Below, in pieces: positions 9,246-17,062 of a stretch of 64,000 nt of DNA. The first letter of the stretch is position 1; each line of letters starts with the position of its first letter. Source of the DNA: Crateriforma conspicua. Lineage in GTDB: Bacteria; Planctomycetota; Planctomycetia; Pirellulales; Pirellulaceae. The stretch spans positions 3,224,001 to 3,288,000 of the forward strand of contig NZ_CP036319.1 of the NCBI RefSeq assembly GCF_007752935.1, given 5' to 3'. Under the pieces are notes generated by a model that made no database searches, had not been told where the DNA came from, and worked only from the letters and a program-made list of their open reading frames with translations. The translations under genes were made by a program, and so were the position numbers.

Positions 9246-10127
9246 TTATCGGTCGCCCGATGGGTCCAATCGCCAGGTCCGAACCCAGTCGTACATCGTG
9301 GTGCGGTCGGCCTGCGATCCGCTTTCGACCAGGCCACCATCGGCGGGCAACGGGTTCCAGTCGTACGTTTCGATGGCCATCTGGATGAACGCCGGGATGT
9401 CATAGTCCACCGGCGTCGTGATGGTGTAGGTGTGTTTGCCGTCCAAGAAGAACATGATTTCTTGCGGCGATTTCCACCAAGCGCCGTAAACGAAAAAACG
9501 TTCGCTGTTTTTGACGTCGGTCGGAACGCTGGCTTGAACCTGGACCTTTTCGGGGTTGTTCCGGTTGGCCCGGTGGATGGCGTTGCTGTGAAAGATCTGG
9601 TCCCAGTTCTTGGCCCAAGAATCGGTCAATTCGCTGGTGCGTCCGACGCATTCCTGGATGTCCAGTTCCAGTTTCTTGGCGTGCTTGCCTTTGGTCATCA
9701 ACCAAAACGTCGACGACATTTCCGTCCGGTTGGCTTTCATGCGGCATTCAAAGTACTGGCCGGGTTTTCCGGGATGCAGCGAACGGACGATCGCACCTTG
9801 ATGTGTGTACGTTTGGCCGTGACGCTTGACCGGCATTTCCAGCTTTCCGACGGTGACTTGCATCATGCCATCGGCGACCGAGACGTTTTCAGCGCGAAAC
9901 AGCCCCGGCGCACGCCCGTCCCAACGCCAACCATTGCCGATCGGATTGGATTGCCATTTCGTGGCGTCCAAGTGCGTGTCTTCGAAGTCGTCGGTCAATT
10001 CGACGACCGGTTGCCAAGCTTGGCCCGCCGGTGCGGGGTCGTGGCCATCTTGAAAAAATGGCTGTTGTGCAAACGCGATCGACGACCAAAGTGCCAACGC
10101 AAGGACGGTGCCGTGGAAACGAAACAT
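9246..10127 (-). CDS. Secreted GH16-family glycoside hydrolase
   Basis: 293 residues beginning MFRFHGTVLALALWSSIAFA, a signal peptide cleaved after about residue 20. The GH16 catalytic signature E-x-D-x-x-E is present as ELDIQE, with nucleophile E154, assisting D156 and acid/base E159. The surrounding lectin-like beta-sandwich segments (ECRMKANRTEMSSTFWLM before it, FFLDGKHTYTITTPVDYD after it) fit agarase, porphyranase or carrageenase-like members that cut galactans of red algae; laminarinase activity cannot be excluded. It is the last of a minus-strand run after the VIT transporter (37-base gap). Together with two sulfatases in the window it points to use of sulfated marine polysaccharide. 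Confidence 0.85.
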   Translation of the reverse strand: MFRFHGTVLALALWSSIAFAQQPFFQDGHDPAPAGQAWQPVVELTDDFEDTHLDATKWQSNPIGNGWRWDGRAPGLFRAENVSVADGMMQVTVGKLEMPVKRHGQTYTHQGAIVRSLHPGKPGQYFECRMKANRTEMSSTFWLMTKGKHAKKLELDIQECVGRTSELTDSWAKNWDQIFHSNAIHRANRNNPEKVQVQASVPTDVKNSERFFVYGAWWKSPQEIMFFLDGKHTYTITTPVDYDIPAFIQMAIETYDWNPLPADGGLVESGSQADRTTMYDWVRTWRLDPSGDR

Positions 10128-10164
10128 GATGTTGAACCGGAGGATGAATTGGCAGGACGGATGA

Positions 10165-10941
10165 TTAAACGGCGATGCCGCGAAGTGCCCATCCGACGAT
10201 GTAAGCCAAGACGGCTGCGGAACCACCCAGGACCAACGTTTCCAAACCGGACCAGACCCACCACTGTTCGACAAAGCGGGATTTGATCGCGCCGACTAGG
10301 AAAAACGCACAGCCTGTCATCACGCTACTGACGACGTAGGGTGCCGACAACTCCAGCGACGTCAACCAAACGGCGACAAATGGAAGCAGCGGGATCAGAC
10401 CGACGATCAGGAACGCGATCATCGTGGACAGCCCCGCAATCCACGGGGACCGGTACGTCAGACTGATGCCCATTTCTTCGGCGACCATCGTGTCGATCCA
10501 ACGTTGTCGGTCCGATGTGATGACATCGACCGCCCGGTCCAAATCGTTACCGGTGAATCCCTTTTGTGCATAGATTTGACGGATCTCTTCGCGTTCACCG
10601 TCCGGATAAGCGTCGATCTCCAAGCCTTCGCGGATGCGGGCGCGGTCACGCAATTGGCCTTCGACACGCGTGCCCATGTAATTGCTGGCCGCCATGCTGA
10701 ATCCGTCGCCGATCAGGTTGGCCAAGCCCAGGATGATCACGATCGTCGACGACAGTTCCGCGCCGGCGACGCCCGACACGACGGCGAACGTGGTCACCGT
10801 GCCGTCGATCGCGCCATAGATAAAATCGGGCAAATAGTCCGGCTTGTGGCCGGCACGCAAACGTTTGCCGATCAATTCGGACGTGTGGGTGGCGGCCAAG
10901 TGTTCGGGCGACAAAGATGGTTTGGCCGGCGGCTGGTTCAT
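10165..10941 (-). CDS. VIT1/CCC1-family metal transporter
   Basis: 258 residues from the ATG at 10941. The N-terminal part has the family signature around PDFIYGAIDGTVTTFAVVSG and the following helix pair with GLANLIGDGFSMAASNYMGT. A cytoplasmic acidic/basic segment at about 100-150 (EGLEIDAYPDGEREEIRQIY) matches the metal-binding helices of VIT proteins, and three further membrane helices follow to the C-terminus. The family moves Fe2+ or Mn2+ out of the cytoplasm (vacuolar in plants and yeast). Its start lies five bases after the stop of the quinone oxidoreductase, so the two are cotranscribed. Confidence 0.88.
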   Translation of the reverse strand: MNQPPAKPSLSPEHLAATHTSELIGKRLRAGHKPDYLPDFIYGAIDGTVTTFAVVSGVAGAELSSTIVIILGLANLIGDGFSMAASNYMGTRVEGQLRDRARIREGLEIDAYPDGEREEIRQIYAQKGFTGNDLDRAVDVITSDRQRWIDTMVAEEMGISLTYRSPWIAGLSTMIAFLIVGLIPLLPFVAVWLTSLELSAPYVVSSVMTGCAFFLVGAIKSRFVEQWWVWSGLETLVLGGSAAVLAYIVGWALRGIAV

Positions 10942-10946
10942 GATTG

Positions 10947-11939
10947 CTAGACCTTCACGACGATTTTTCCGGTCAAATTGCCTTTTCCGTGGAGCGTGGC
11001 TTCTTCTTGCAATCGATGGGCCTCGGCGGCCTGCTGCAGCGGAAACGTGGCACCGATGTTGGCTTTCAGACGACCGTCGTCCATCCATTGATTGATCTGG
11101 TCAGCGGCTTTGCGCAGCTCCAGCGGCGTGCCTTTGAACATCACAAAACCGTGCAGACTGCATTCTTTGACGTAAAACGGACCGACAGGGAATTCCGGTC
11201 GCGCGTCACGGCCGGCCATCAAGATCATCCGGCCTCGTTCAGCCAGCATGCCGACGGCGGCATCAAAGTCGGGTTCGCGGCGGGTTTCCCACATCACGTT
11301 GACACCGGCGGGGGCAGCCTGCATCACTGCTTCGGTGATCGATTGTTTCTGATAGTTGATCACCACGTCGGCACCGTAGTCGGCCGCACGCTGTGCTTTT
11401 TCGTCTGAACCCGCGGTGGTGATCACCGTCGCGCCGGCGATCTTGGCCATTTGCACGACCATCGAACCGACACCACCGCTGCCGCCGATGACCAACACGG
11501 TTTCTCCGGGTTCCAGGTGGGCTTCGCGAAACAATCCCAAGTGGGCGGTGATGCCGACCAAGGCGACCGATGCGATTTCGTCACTGGTGACCGAATCGGG
11601 CGTGGGGTAGCACCACTGGGCATCCACGGCGATCTGCTGGGCGAACGTGCCCTGACGTCCGACCAGACCTTGGTTGGTGCACCATACGCGGTCGCCGACC
11701 TTGAAATCCTTGACCCCGTCGCCCAGTGCGGCGACCGTCCCGGCGGCATCGCATCCGGGAAAGTAGGGGGCGGGCAGTTCGGCGGCGATCACGCCCGACC
11801 GCACGTAGGTGTCGATCGGATTCACACTGGCCGCTTCGACATCGATCACGATTTGGCCGGGGCCGGCCTGGGGCGACGGGACGTCTTCGATTTGAATGAC
11901 ATCGGGGGCACCGGTCCGTCGGACGCAAGCGGCTTTCAT
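10947..11939 (-). CDS. Zeta-crystallin-like NAD(P)H:quinone oxidoreductase (MDR family)
   Basis: 330 residues. The GroES-like N-terminal domain (AASVNPIDTYVRSG, FPGCDAAGTVAALGDGV) is followed by the Rossmann nucleotide-binding motif GGSGGVGSMVVQMAKIAGA near residue 150. The catalytic and structural zinc cysteines of alcohol dehydrogenases are missing, which places it with quinone oxidoreductases. It reduces quinones or enones with NADPH in the cytoplasm. It is first in a tight run with the VIT transporter (five-base gap) and perhaps the GH16 gene. An 8-base inverted repeat lies about 70 bases upstream of the start and could be an operator. Confidence 0.88.
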   Translation of the reverse strand: MKAACVRRTGAPDVIQIEDVPSPQAGPGQIVIDVEAASVNPIDTYVRSGVIAAELPAPYFPGCDAAGTVAALGDGVKDFKVGDRVWCTNQGLVGRQGTFAQQIAVDAQWCYPTPDSVTSDEIASVALVGITAHLGLFREAHLEPGETVLVIGGSGGVGSMVVQMAKIAGATVITTAGSDEKAQRAADYGADVVINYQKQSITEAVMQAAPAGVNVMWETRREPDFDAAVGMLAERGRMILMAGRDARPEFPVGPFYVKECSLHGFVMFKGTPLELRKAADQINQWMDDGRLKANIGATFPLQQAAEAHRLQEEATLHGKGNLTGKIVVKV

Positions 11940-12009
11940 GGAGCAGACTTTCGTGTCGTGGGGTTTTCAGCGGGAATGCGATCGGCAACCTGGGTTGGGT
12001 CAACAGTAT

Positions 12010-12038
12010 CGCCGAACAGGATTGTTTCATGTTCGGCG
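12010..12038. promoter_or_regulatory. Inverted repeat upstream of the quinone oxidoreductase
   Basis: CGCCGAAC at 12010-12017 and GTTCGGCG at 12031-12038 form a perfect 8-base inverted repeat with a 13-base spacer. It sits between the anti-sigma gene and the oxidoreductase, both on the minus strand. No T-tract follows on either strand, so it is better read as a possible repressor site than a terminator. No regulator gene is adjacent. Confidence 0.3.
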
Positions 12039-12149
12039 AATCGCATCGGAAAGAAAACCCCGCGACAAGTCGACCGCCAGACGGCCGGCGCAGGTGATCA
12101 AAAGCGATCGCGGCGGCGGGAAAAAAACTTGTCCCCGTCGATCACCGCA

Positions 12150-13634
12150 TCATTGGATCGAATCGCGTTGTCCGTCGTTCGGTGGCGGAGGCGGCATGGG
12201 ACCGCCACGCCCCGGACCACCGCCGCCGCCACGGCGTCCACCACCGAAGCTGCGACGACGTTGGGTTCGCGAGATTTCTTCTTGGATCTTTTCGGGTTCG
12301 GATAGATCCAAACGCATCCGTTGATAGTCGCTCATCATCTGGTAACGCTGCAGCGGCGTGGATCGCCCATCGTCCATTGACCGACGCATCGCCGATTCGG
12401 CCCACAGCGACAGCACCGACGCACGCAACATTGGATCGTCGCCGGCCAAGATATCCAGGTTTTCGGCATCCTTGGTCGGGATCCAAAACTCCAGCATCTC
12501 GAATTCTTGGTCGGTCAGCTTCGGCGCGCCGTCGTTGCGTTCAAATCCGGGCGGGGCATCACTGACGATTTCCCACAACAGGATTCGATCGATGTGTTCT
12601 CGCACGAAGGGCGGTAAATCATCGTCTTGCAGTCGACGGTCGCGGTACAGCGATGTGGCACTTTCGGGATCGCTCAGTCGTTCTTCCAAGATGATCGAAA
12701 GACCCGTGTTCAAGATGTCCACGGTTTCTTCGTTCAACATCCAAGCACTTTGTCGTTGAATGCGTTGGTTGCTGTACGCGATGGCTTGGTCAATTGCATC
12801 GCGGCGTTTGGATTCGATTTCAACGGCGTCGCCGGGATCCGAAACATCGGGCGATTCAATCGCATCGATCTGTGACGGCGGCAAAGTGGCTTTCCACAGC
12901 GAATAGTCACGCATTGTTTGCAGCAAGCGCTGGGCGTCGGTTTGCAGGGCCACGGTATCGGCGAACTCGCGTAAGGATTCTTGACGCGATGGGTCGAAGT
13001 TGCGGAAGCTGTCCCAGTTGGCTGCCAAGTGACCGGCGATCGGTCCCGGTAATTCCGCCAGCGCGGTCTTTCGCTGCTCGATCGACAATTCTGACAGGCC
13101 CGTGTCGATCGGTTCGATCGCCTGGATCTCCTTCAACGTGATGATCACATCCTGCCATGCGTCCATGCCGGCCAACTGACGCATCAGGTTCAGATCATCG
13201 CCGTCCAGGTACGCATCCAAGTCCTCAACGATCGTTAAATCATCCAGTTGCCGATTCAGCATGGCGGTGCGTCGCCACTGGACCGCGGCGTAACCCATCG
13301 TCGCGGTCAACAAACAACCCAGTGCGACGAAGACGGCGATGGGAACGCGTTGATACCACGCCGGTTTTTTGCCGCCGGCCCGCATCACATCGGTGACGAC
13401 CATCTCCATGGTCGTTTCGACCAGCTTTTCGTTGGGCGTCACGTCGGGCAGATCGTCCAGCATGTCCCAACCACGCTGTAGGTCATGCAACCGCGTGCGC
13501 AGATCGGCATCGTTGATCAAACGATGCTCCAGCGCGTCGCGATCTTGTGGCCCCAGTTCGCCGTCCAAATAGGCGACCAGTTGTTCGTCGTCGGGATCGA
13601 CCGGCGTGTCGTCGGTCAAAATTTGAGTGCTCAT
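12150..13634 (-). CDS. Large membrane-bound anti-sigma-like protein
   Basis: 494 residues. The N-terminal 60 residues (DEQLVAYLDGELGPQDRDAL) are typical of planctomycete anti-sigma factors but lack the zinc-binding His/Cys residues of the classical ZAS domain. A membrane helix follows at about 98-119 (VPIAVFVALGCLLTATMGYA). The remaining 370 residues are a long alpha-helical extracytoplasmic region of unknown function, ending in a Gly/Arg tail and a proline run (RGGPMPPPPP). The ATG at 13634 shares its first base with the TGA of the sigma gene (TGATG); a GTG at 13637 is an alternative. Coupling to an ECF sigma gene is the main argument for the function. Confidence 0.75.
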   Translation of the reverse strand: MSTQILTDDTPVDPDDEQLVAYLDGELGPQDRDALEHRLINDADLRTRLHDLQRGWDMLDDLPDVTPNEKLVETTMEMVVTDVMRAGGKKPAWYQRVPIAVFVALGCLLTATMGYAAVQWRRTAMLNRQLDDLTIVEDLDAYLDGDDLNLMRQLAGMDAWQDVIITLKEIQAIEPIDTGLSELSIEQRKTALAELPGPIAGHLAANWDSFRNFDPSRQESLREFADTVALQTDAQRLLQTMRDYSLWKATLPPSQIDAIESPDVSDPGDAVEIESKRRDAIDQAIAYSNQRIQRQSAWMLNEETVDILNTGLSIILEERLSDPESATSLYRDRRLQDDDLPPFVREHIDRILLWEIVSDAPPGFERNDGAPKLTDQEFEMLEFWIPTKDAENLDILAGDDPMLRASVLSLWAESAMRRSMDDGRSTPLQRYQMMSDYQRMRLDLSEPEKIQEEISRTQRRRSFGGGRRGGGGGPGRGGPMPPPPPNDGQRDSIQ

Positions 13635-14260
13635 CACTTCGGCTCCTGTGGCAGGACGCCTGCGTCGATGTAGGGCTGAAGCAGTTCTTTCAGATTGACT
13701 CGCGCGCGGCTGAGCAACGACTTGACCGCCTTGGCCGACATGCCCATGGCTTCGGCGATCTCGGCATAGCTAAGGTTTTCAAAACGCGACAGCATCAGAG
13801 CCATGCGTTGGCGTTCTCCCAAGCTTTCGATGGCCGCGCGAACGATCTCGGCTCTTTCGCCTTTTTCCACCATGCGTGCGGGCATCAATCCGCTGGCGTC
13901 GGCCGCGGTCCCGGCCAACAGCGTCGCCGGTTGATCGGGCTGGTCCGGCAGCGGTGCGTCGATCTCGCTGACCTCTTGGCGTCGTCCGGCGGACCGATTC
14001 GCGTTCCTCGCGACGTTCCCGGCGATCGTGTACAGCCACGTGGCAAACTTCGCGCCCGGTTGATAGCGATGGCGGGCACGATAGACCCGCAGGAAAGTCT
14101 CCTGCGCCAGGTCTTCGGCCATTCCCTTGGGGCCCATGTGCTGCATCATTCGCACCAAACGTGTTTGGTAACGTCGCACCAACGTTTCAAACGCCGCCGC
14201 ATCGTCTTCCTTCACGCGCATCATCAGGCGAACGTCCGGATCGGACTGCTGATAACGCAT
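13634..14260 (-). CDS. ECF-type RNA polymerase sigma factor
   Basis: 208 residues. Sigma region 2 lies at about 24-90 (FETLVRRYQTRLVRMMQHMG, then DLAQETFLRVYRAR and FATWLYTIAGNVARNANR), and region 4 at 140-195 with the helix-turn-helix NLSYAEIAEAMGMSAKAVKS. Regions 1 and 3 are absent, as in ECF factors. The Pro/Gln/Asp-rich linker is at 100-135. I chose the ATG at 14260; a TTG at 14284 is also possible. Its stop overlaps the start of the anti-sigma-like gene, so the two are translated together. ECF sigma factors respond to envelope or extracellular signals through that partner; the regulon is not visible. Confidence 0.92.
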   Translation of the reverse strand: MRYQQSDPDVRLMMRVKEDDAAAFETLVRRYQTRLVRMMQHMGPKGMAEDLAQETFLRVYRARHRYQPGAKFATWLYTIAGNVARNANRSAGRRQEVSEIDAPLPDQPDQPATLLAGTAADASGLMPARMVEKGERAEIVRAAIESLGERQRMALMLSRFENLSYAEIAEAMGMSAKAVKSLLSRARVNLKELLQPYIDAGVLPQEPK

Positions 14261-14461
14261 CGCGGTGGACGGGCTGACGATCAAACGATCCCCGCTTTGG
14301 TCGGCGGCAATGGGTGAAAAGGACGACGTGTATTCTATCCTGATTCAACCACGGCCAAGAGAGGAGGTTCCGGTCGCCGGGGGGATGATTCGGCGATTCA
14401 CGGCGATGGGGAAATCGGGGGGGCTGGCGGTTTTGGAGAGACGTTGAGGGCGGGGCGGCTG

Positions 14462-14605
14462 TTTTGAAGTTGCGCTTTTACCTGAGGCATTGATTTTTTT
14501 GGTGACCCGAGGCGTGAGCGAGGCGTTGGCAATATCCTGTTTTTCCTCGCTTACGCGTCGGGTTACCAGAAAGCGTCGGGTTACCGGAAAAGCGCAACTT
14601 CGAAA
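14462..14605. repeat. Nested palindromic intergenic repeat, diverged copy
   Basis: Outer arms TTTTGAAGTTGCGCTTTT at 14462-14479 and its complement at 14588-14605 match in 17 of 18 positions. Inner arms at 14501-14523 and 14545-14567 pair in 20 of 23 positions and correspond to the GGTAACCCGACGCGTCAGCG family also found at 29392 and 36012. A partial extra inner arm (GCGTCGGGTTACCGG) lies at 14573-14587. It lies between the sigma factor start and the tandem repeat and encodes no protein. Confidence 0.75.
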
Positions 14606-14628
14606 GGCGACGATGGGTGAGCCGCATG

Positions 14629-14866
14629 GCGCTAGCCGCGGGTGGGGATGTTTCGCCACCACAGCCCGACGCTATCTCGATTGGCTGAGGAATGAGAGGC
14701 GCGATTTCAGGTGCGGACGCTACTTTCGCGGAGCGAAAGGCGACTTTGCGCTAGCCGCGGGTGGGGATGTTTCGCCACCACAGCCCGACGCTATCGTGAT
14801 CGGCTGAGGGATAGGTGGCGCGAATCCGGTGCGGACGCTACTTTCGCGGATCGAAAGGCGACGATG
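14629..14866. repeat. Tandem duplication, 119-base unit, two copies
   Basis: Both units begin GCGCTAGCCGCGGGTGGGGA (14629 and 14748), continue through a conserved core GTTTCGCCACCACAGCCCGA, and end with a block of about 26 conserved bases starting GTGCGGACGCTACTTTCGCG and continuing into GAAAGGCGAC. The middle of each unit is more diverged. A fragment of the unit end (CGAAAGGCGACGATG) also precedes the first copy at 14601. The second copy stops four bases before the TAA of the kinase gene (14870-14872). Confidence 0.8.
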
Positions 14867-14869
14867 GCG

Positions 14870-17062
14870 TTACGTGGTCGCCGCGCCGATCGGGATCAGT
14901 ACGCCGTAAATCTCGATCACTTTTTGTTCGTCGTCGAACAACGGTTGACCGCGTGCGATCGCGGGTCGATAGGCACGCTGATTGACGGGCAGCATTTTTT
15001 CGACATCGCCAATCGTTCCCTGACGCAAATTGATTTCAAACGCCGTCCCACTTTCGACCGATTGCTTGACGGCTTCACGCAGGTGCGGTGAATCATCTGG
15101 GTGGATGGTCGACAGGTACGCTTCGAAAGACAGCGGTCCGCTGCGAACGTCACGGCCGACCAAGCGAAACGTCTCCTCGCTCCAACTGATTTCTTCGGTC
15201 ATCACGTTGAAGCCCCAGGTGCCCAAGCCGGCCAAACGCTGGAGGTCACGCAGACGACAACGACTTTGACGCAGCGCATTTTCAGCGTCTTTGCGCAGCG
15301 AGATGTCACGGATCGTCGACATCACGACCTTTTCGTCGCCCAGTTCGATCGACCTTGCGCTGATCAACACATGGATTTCCGAACCGTCACGCCGCAAGAA
15401 CACCGCTTCGAAGTTGTCGACCTTGCCGGATTTTTGCAGCCGCCGAAAAAACTCGCGCCGTTTTTCCGGGCACTTGTAGATCTGCAACTCGGGCATCCGA
15501 GCTCCGACGATCTGGCTGACGTCATAGCCCAACAGGCTCGAAAACGCTTCGTTCGCCTCCAAAACCTCGCCGTCGGTGATGCGGACCAACAAACCGGCTT
15601 CGGGTGACCGCGTGAACAAAGCCGAATAACGGGCTTCACGGTCGGCCTGGTCGTTGCGCAAATCTCGCTGGCGACGCAAACGCATCGCGACTTCCGATTC
15701 ACCGTCGCCACAGGATTCGTACAGCGAAATGGCCAAGTCCAAATCGCCGTTGGACGCCGCGATCGACGCGAATTGTCGATGCAGTTCGGTCTGGGCGCGA
15801 TGCGCACGCTTGTTGCCCGGCCACGCCTGGACCGCTTCGTTCAAAATGGCATCGGCCAAACGGTACGGCTCGTACGAACGCTTTCCCTGCTCCGGTGCAT
15901 TGTCTTGTGCATCGTGCAGGATCTGTTCGGCACGCCGGACCAGTGAAACACTTTGGCGATGAACTTGATAGTCTTCGATCGCACTGATGAAGGCTTCGAC
16001 GCCCTGGTGGCGGTCGGCGGGGCGAGTTGCCATCGCTTGCATGGCGACGTCCATCAATTCGCCTTCGACGTCCGTCGGGCGAATGACGTTGTTGGCCGCC
16101 GCGTGGATGCACGACAACAGCGTTTCGCCGTGGTGCGGTGCTTGGCCGGTCAAGATTTGGAACAGCACTGCGCCCAACAAGTAGACGTCGGTCTGGAAAC
16201 TGACTTTGGACGTGTCGCCCATCGCCAATTCGGGTGCCATGTACGCGGGCGTGCCGCCGATCGTGGAATCGATTTCGCGATCAATCGCATCGGTCGGACC
16301 GTGGCTGATCGCCAGCCCCCAGTCGGCCAATAAGACTTCGCCGAATCGACCCAGCATCACGTTTTCGGGTTTGATGTCGCGGTGTACCAGCCCGCGTGAA
16401 TGGGCGTATCGGATCGCGTCGGCCACGCGCAGCAGGACACGCAGGTTTTCTTCGATCGACATGTCCGCAATCTGCTGGTCCCAACTGGAACCGTCGACGC
16501 GTTTCATCGAATAAAACAGGCGGCCTTGATCGTCCATGCACAGTTCGTGCAGGGCGATCACGTTGGGGTGATCCAGCCCGCCGATCACGCGAGCTTCGGT
16601 GATGAACCGTTCGCGCGATTGCGTGTCGCGGCTCAGGTCATCCCGCAATTGCTTGACCGCGACTTCGCGATCGATCGCGCGTTGGTGTGCTTGGTAGACG
16701 ATGCCCGTTCCGCCGCTGCCCAGTTTTCCGACCAGTCGGTATTCCGCGTCGTGGCGTTTGCCCTGTTCCAGCGTGGCGACCCGGCGGATGGGGACGTTGT
16801 TTTCCGCTTGCGACCGGATGAATTGTTCGATGTCGAACGGATCGGTGGGTGGGGCGTCGGCCGCACCCTCGGGAATGATGTGCGTTTCGGTGTGATCGGC
16901 CGAATCACCGGTGCGTTGCCATGCCGGGTGAGAAAAAGTCGGGTGGGTGGCGACGAAGGACAGCGAAACCGTTTTGGAATCGGCGGGCATTGCGGCCAGA
17001 CGATCCGAAAGGTCTTGGTCGGCGATGATCGTCTGCAGCAGATTGCCGCTCACGGTGGTCAT
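14870..17062 (-). CDS. Ser/Thr protein kinase with two C-terminal PAS domains
   Basis: 730 residues. Residues 108-375 form a complete Hanks-type kinase: Gly loop GSGGTGIVY at 115-123, ATP lysine K137 in VAVK, catalytic loop HRDIKPEN from 227, metal motif DWG at 247-249 (DFG in most kinases; DWG is frequent in planctomycetes), APE at 276-278. A helical TPR-like linker follows, then PAS domains at roughly 480-600 (FTRSPEAGLLVRITDGEVLE) and 605-725 (LAGLGTWGFNVMTEEISWSE). There is no membrane helix, so it is a soluble sensor kinase. The start codon overlaps the uvrA stop (ATGA), so it is translationally coupled to DNA-repair protein UvrA, an unusual partnership. The stop abuts a tandem repeat. 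Confidence 0.93.
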   Translation of the reverse strand: MTTVSGNLLQTIIADQDLSDRLAAMPADSKTVSLSFVATHPTFSHPAWQRTGDSADHTETHIIPEGAADAPPTDPFDIEQFIRSQAENNVPIRRVATLEQGKRHDAEYRLVGKLGSGGTGIVYQAHQRAIDREVAVKQLRDDLSRDTQSRERFITEARVIGGLDHPNVIALHELCMDDQGRLFYSMKRVDGSSWDQQIADMSIEENLRVLLRVADAIRYAHSRGLVHRDIKPENVMLGRFGEVLLADWGLAISHGPTDAIDREIDSTIGGTPAYMAPELAMGDTSKVSFQTDVYLLGAVLFQILTGQAPHHGETLLSCIHAAANNVIRPTDVEGELMDVAMQAMATRPADRHQGVEAFISAIEDYQVHRQSVSLVRRAEQILHDAQDNAPEQGKRSYEPYRLADAILNEAVQAWPGNKRAHRAQTELHRQFASIAASNGDLDLAISLYESCGDGESEVAMRLRRQRDLRNDQADREARYSALFTRSPEAGLLVRITDGEVLEANEAFSSLLGYDVSQIVGARMPELQIYKCPEKRREFFRRLQKSGKVDNFEAVFLRRDGSEIHVLISARSIELGDEKVVMSTIRDISLRKDAENALRQSRCRLRDLQRLAGLGTWGFNVMTEEISWSEETFRLVGRDVRSGPLSFEAYLSTIHPDDSPHLREAVKQSVESGTAFEINLRQGTIGDVEKMLPVNQRAYRPAIARGQPLFDDEQKVIEIYGVLIPIGAATT

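Noticed and set aside
14870-17062. Histidine kinase reading of the PAS protein
   Set aside because: There is no HisKA/HATPase region; the N-terminal domain has all Hanks-type Ser/Thr kinase motifs.
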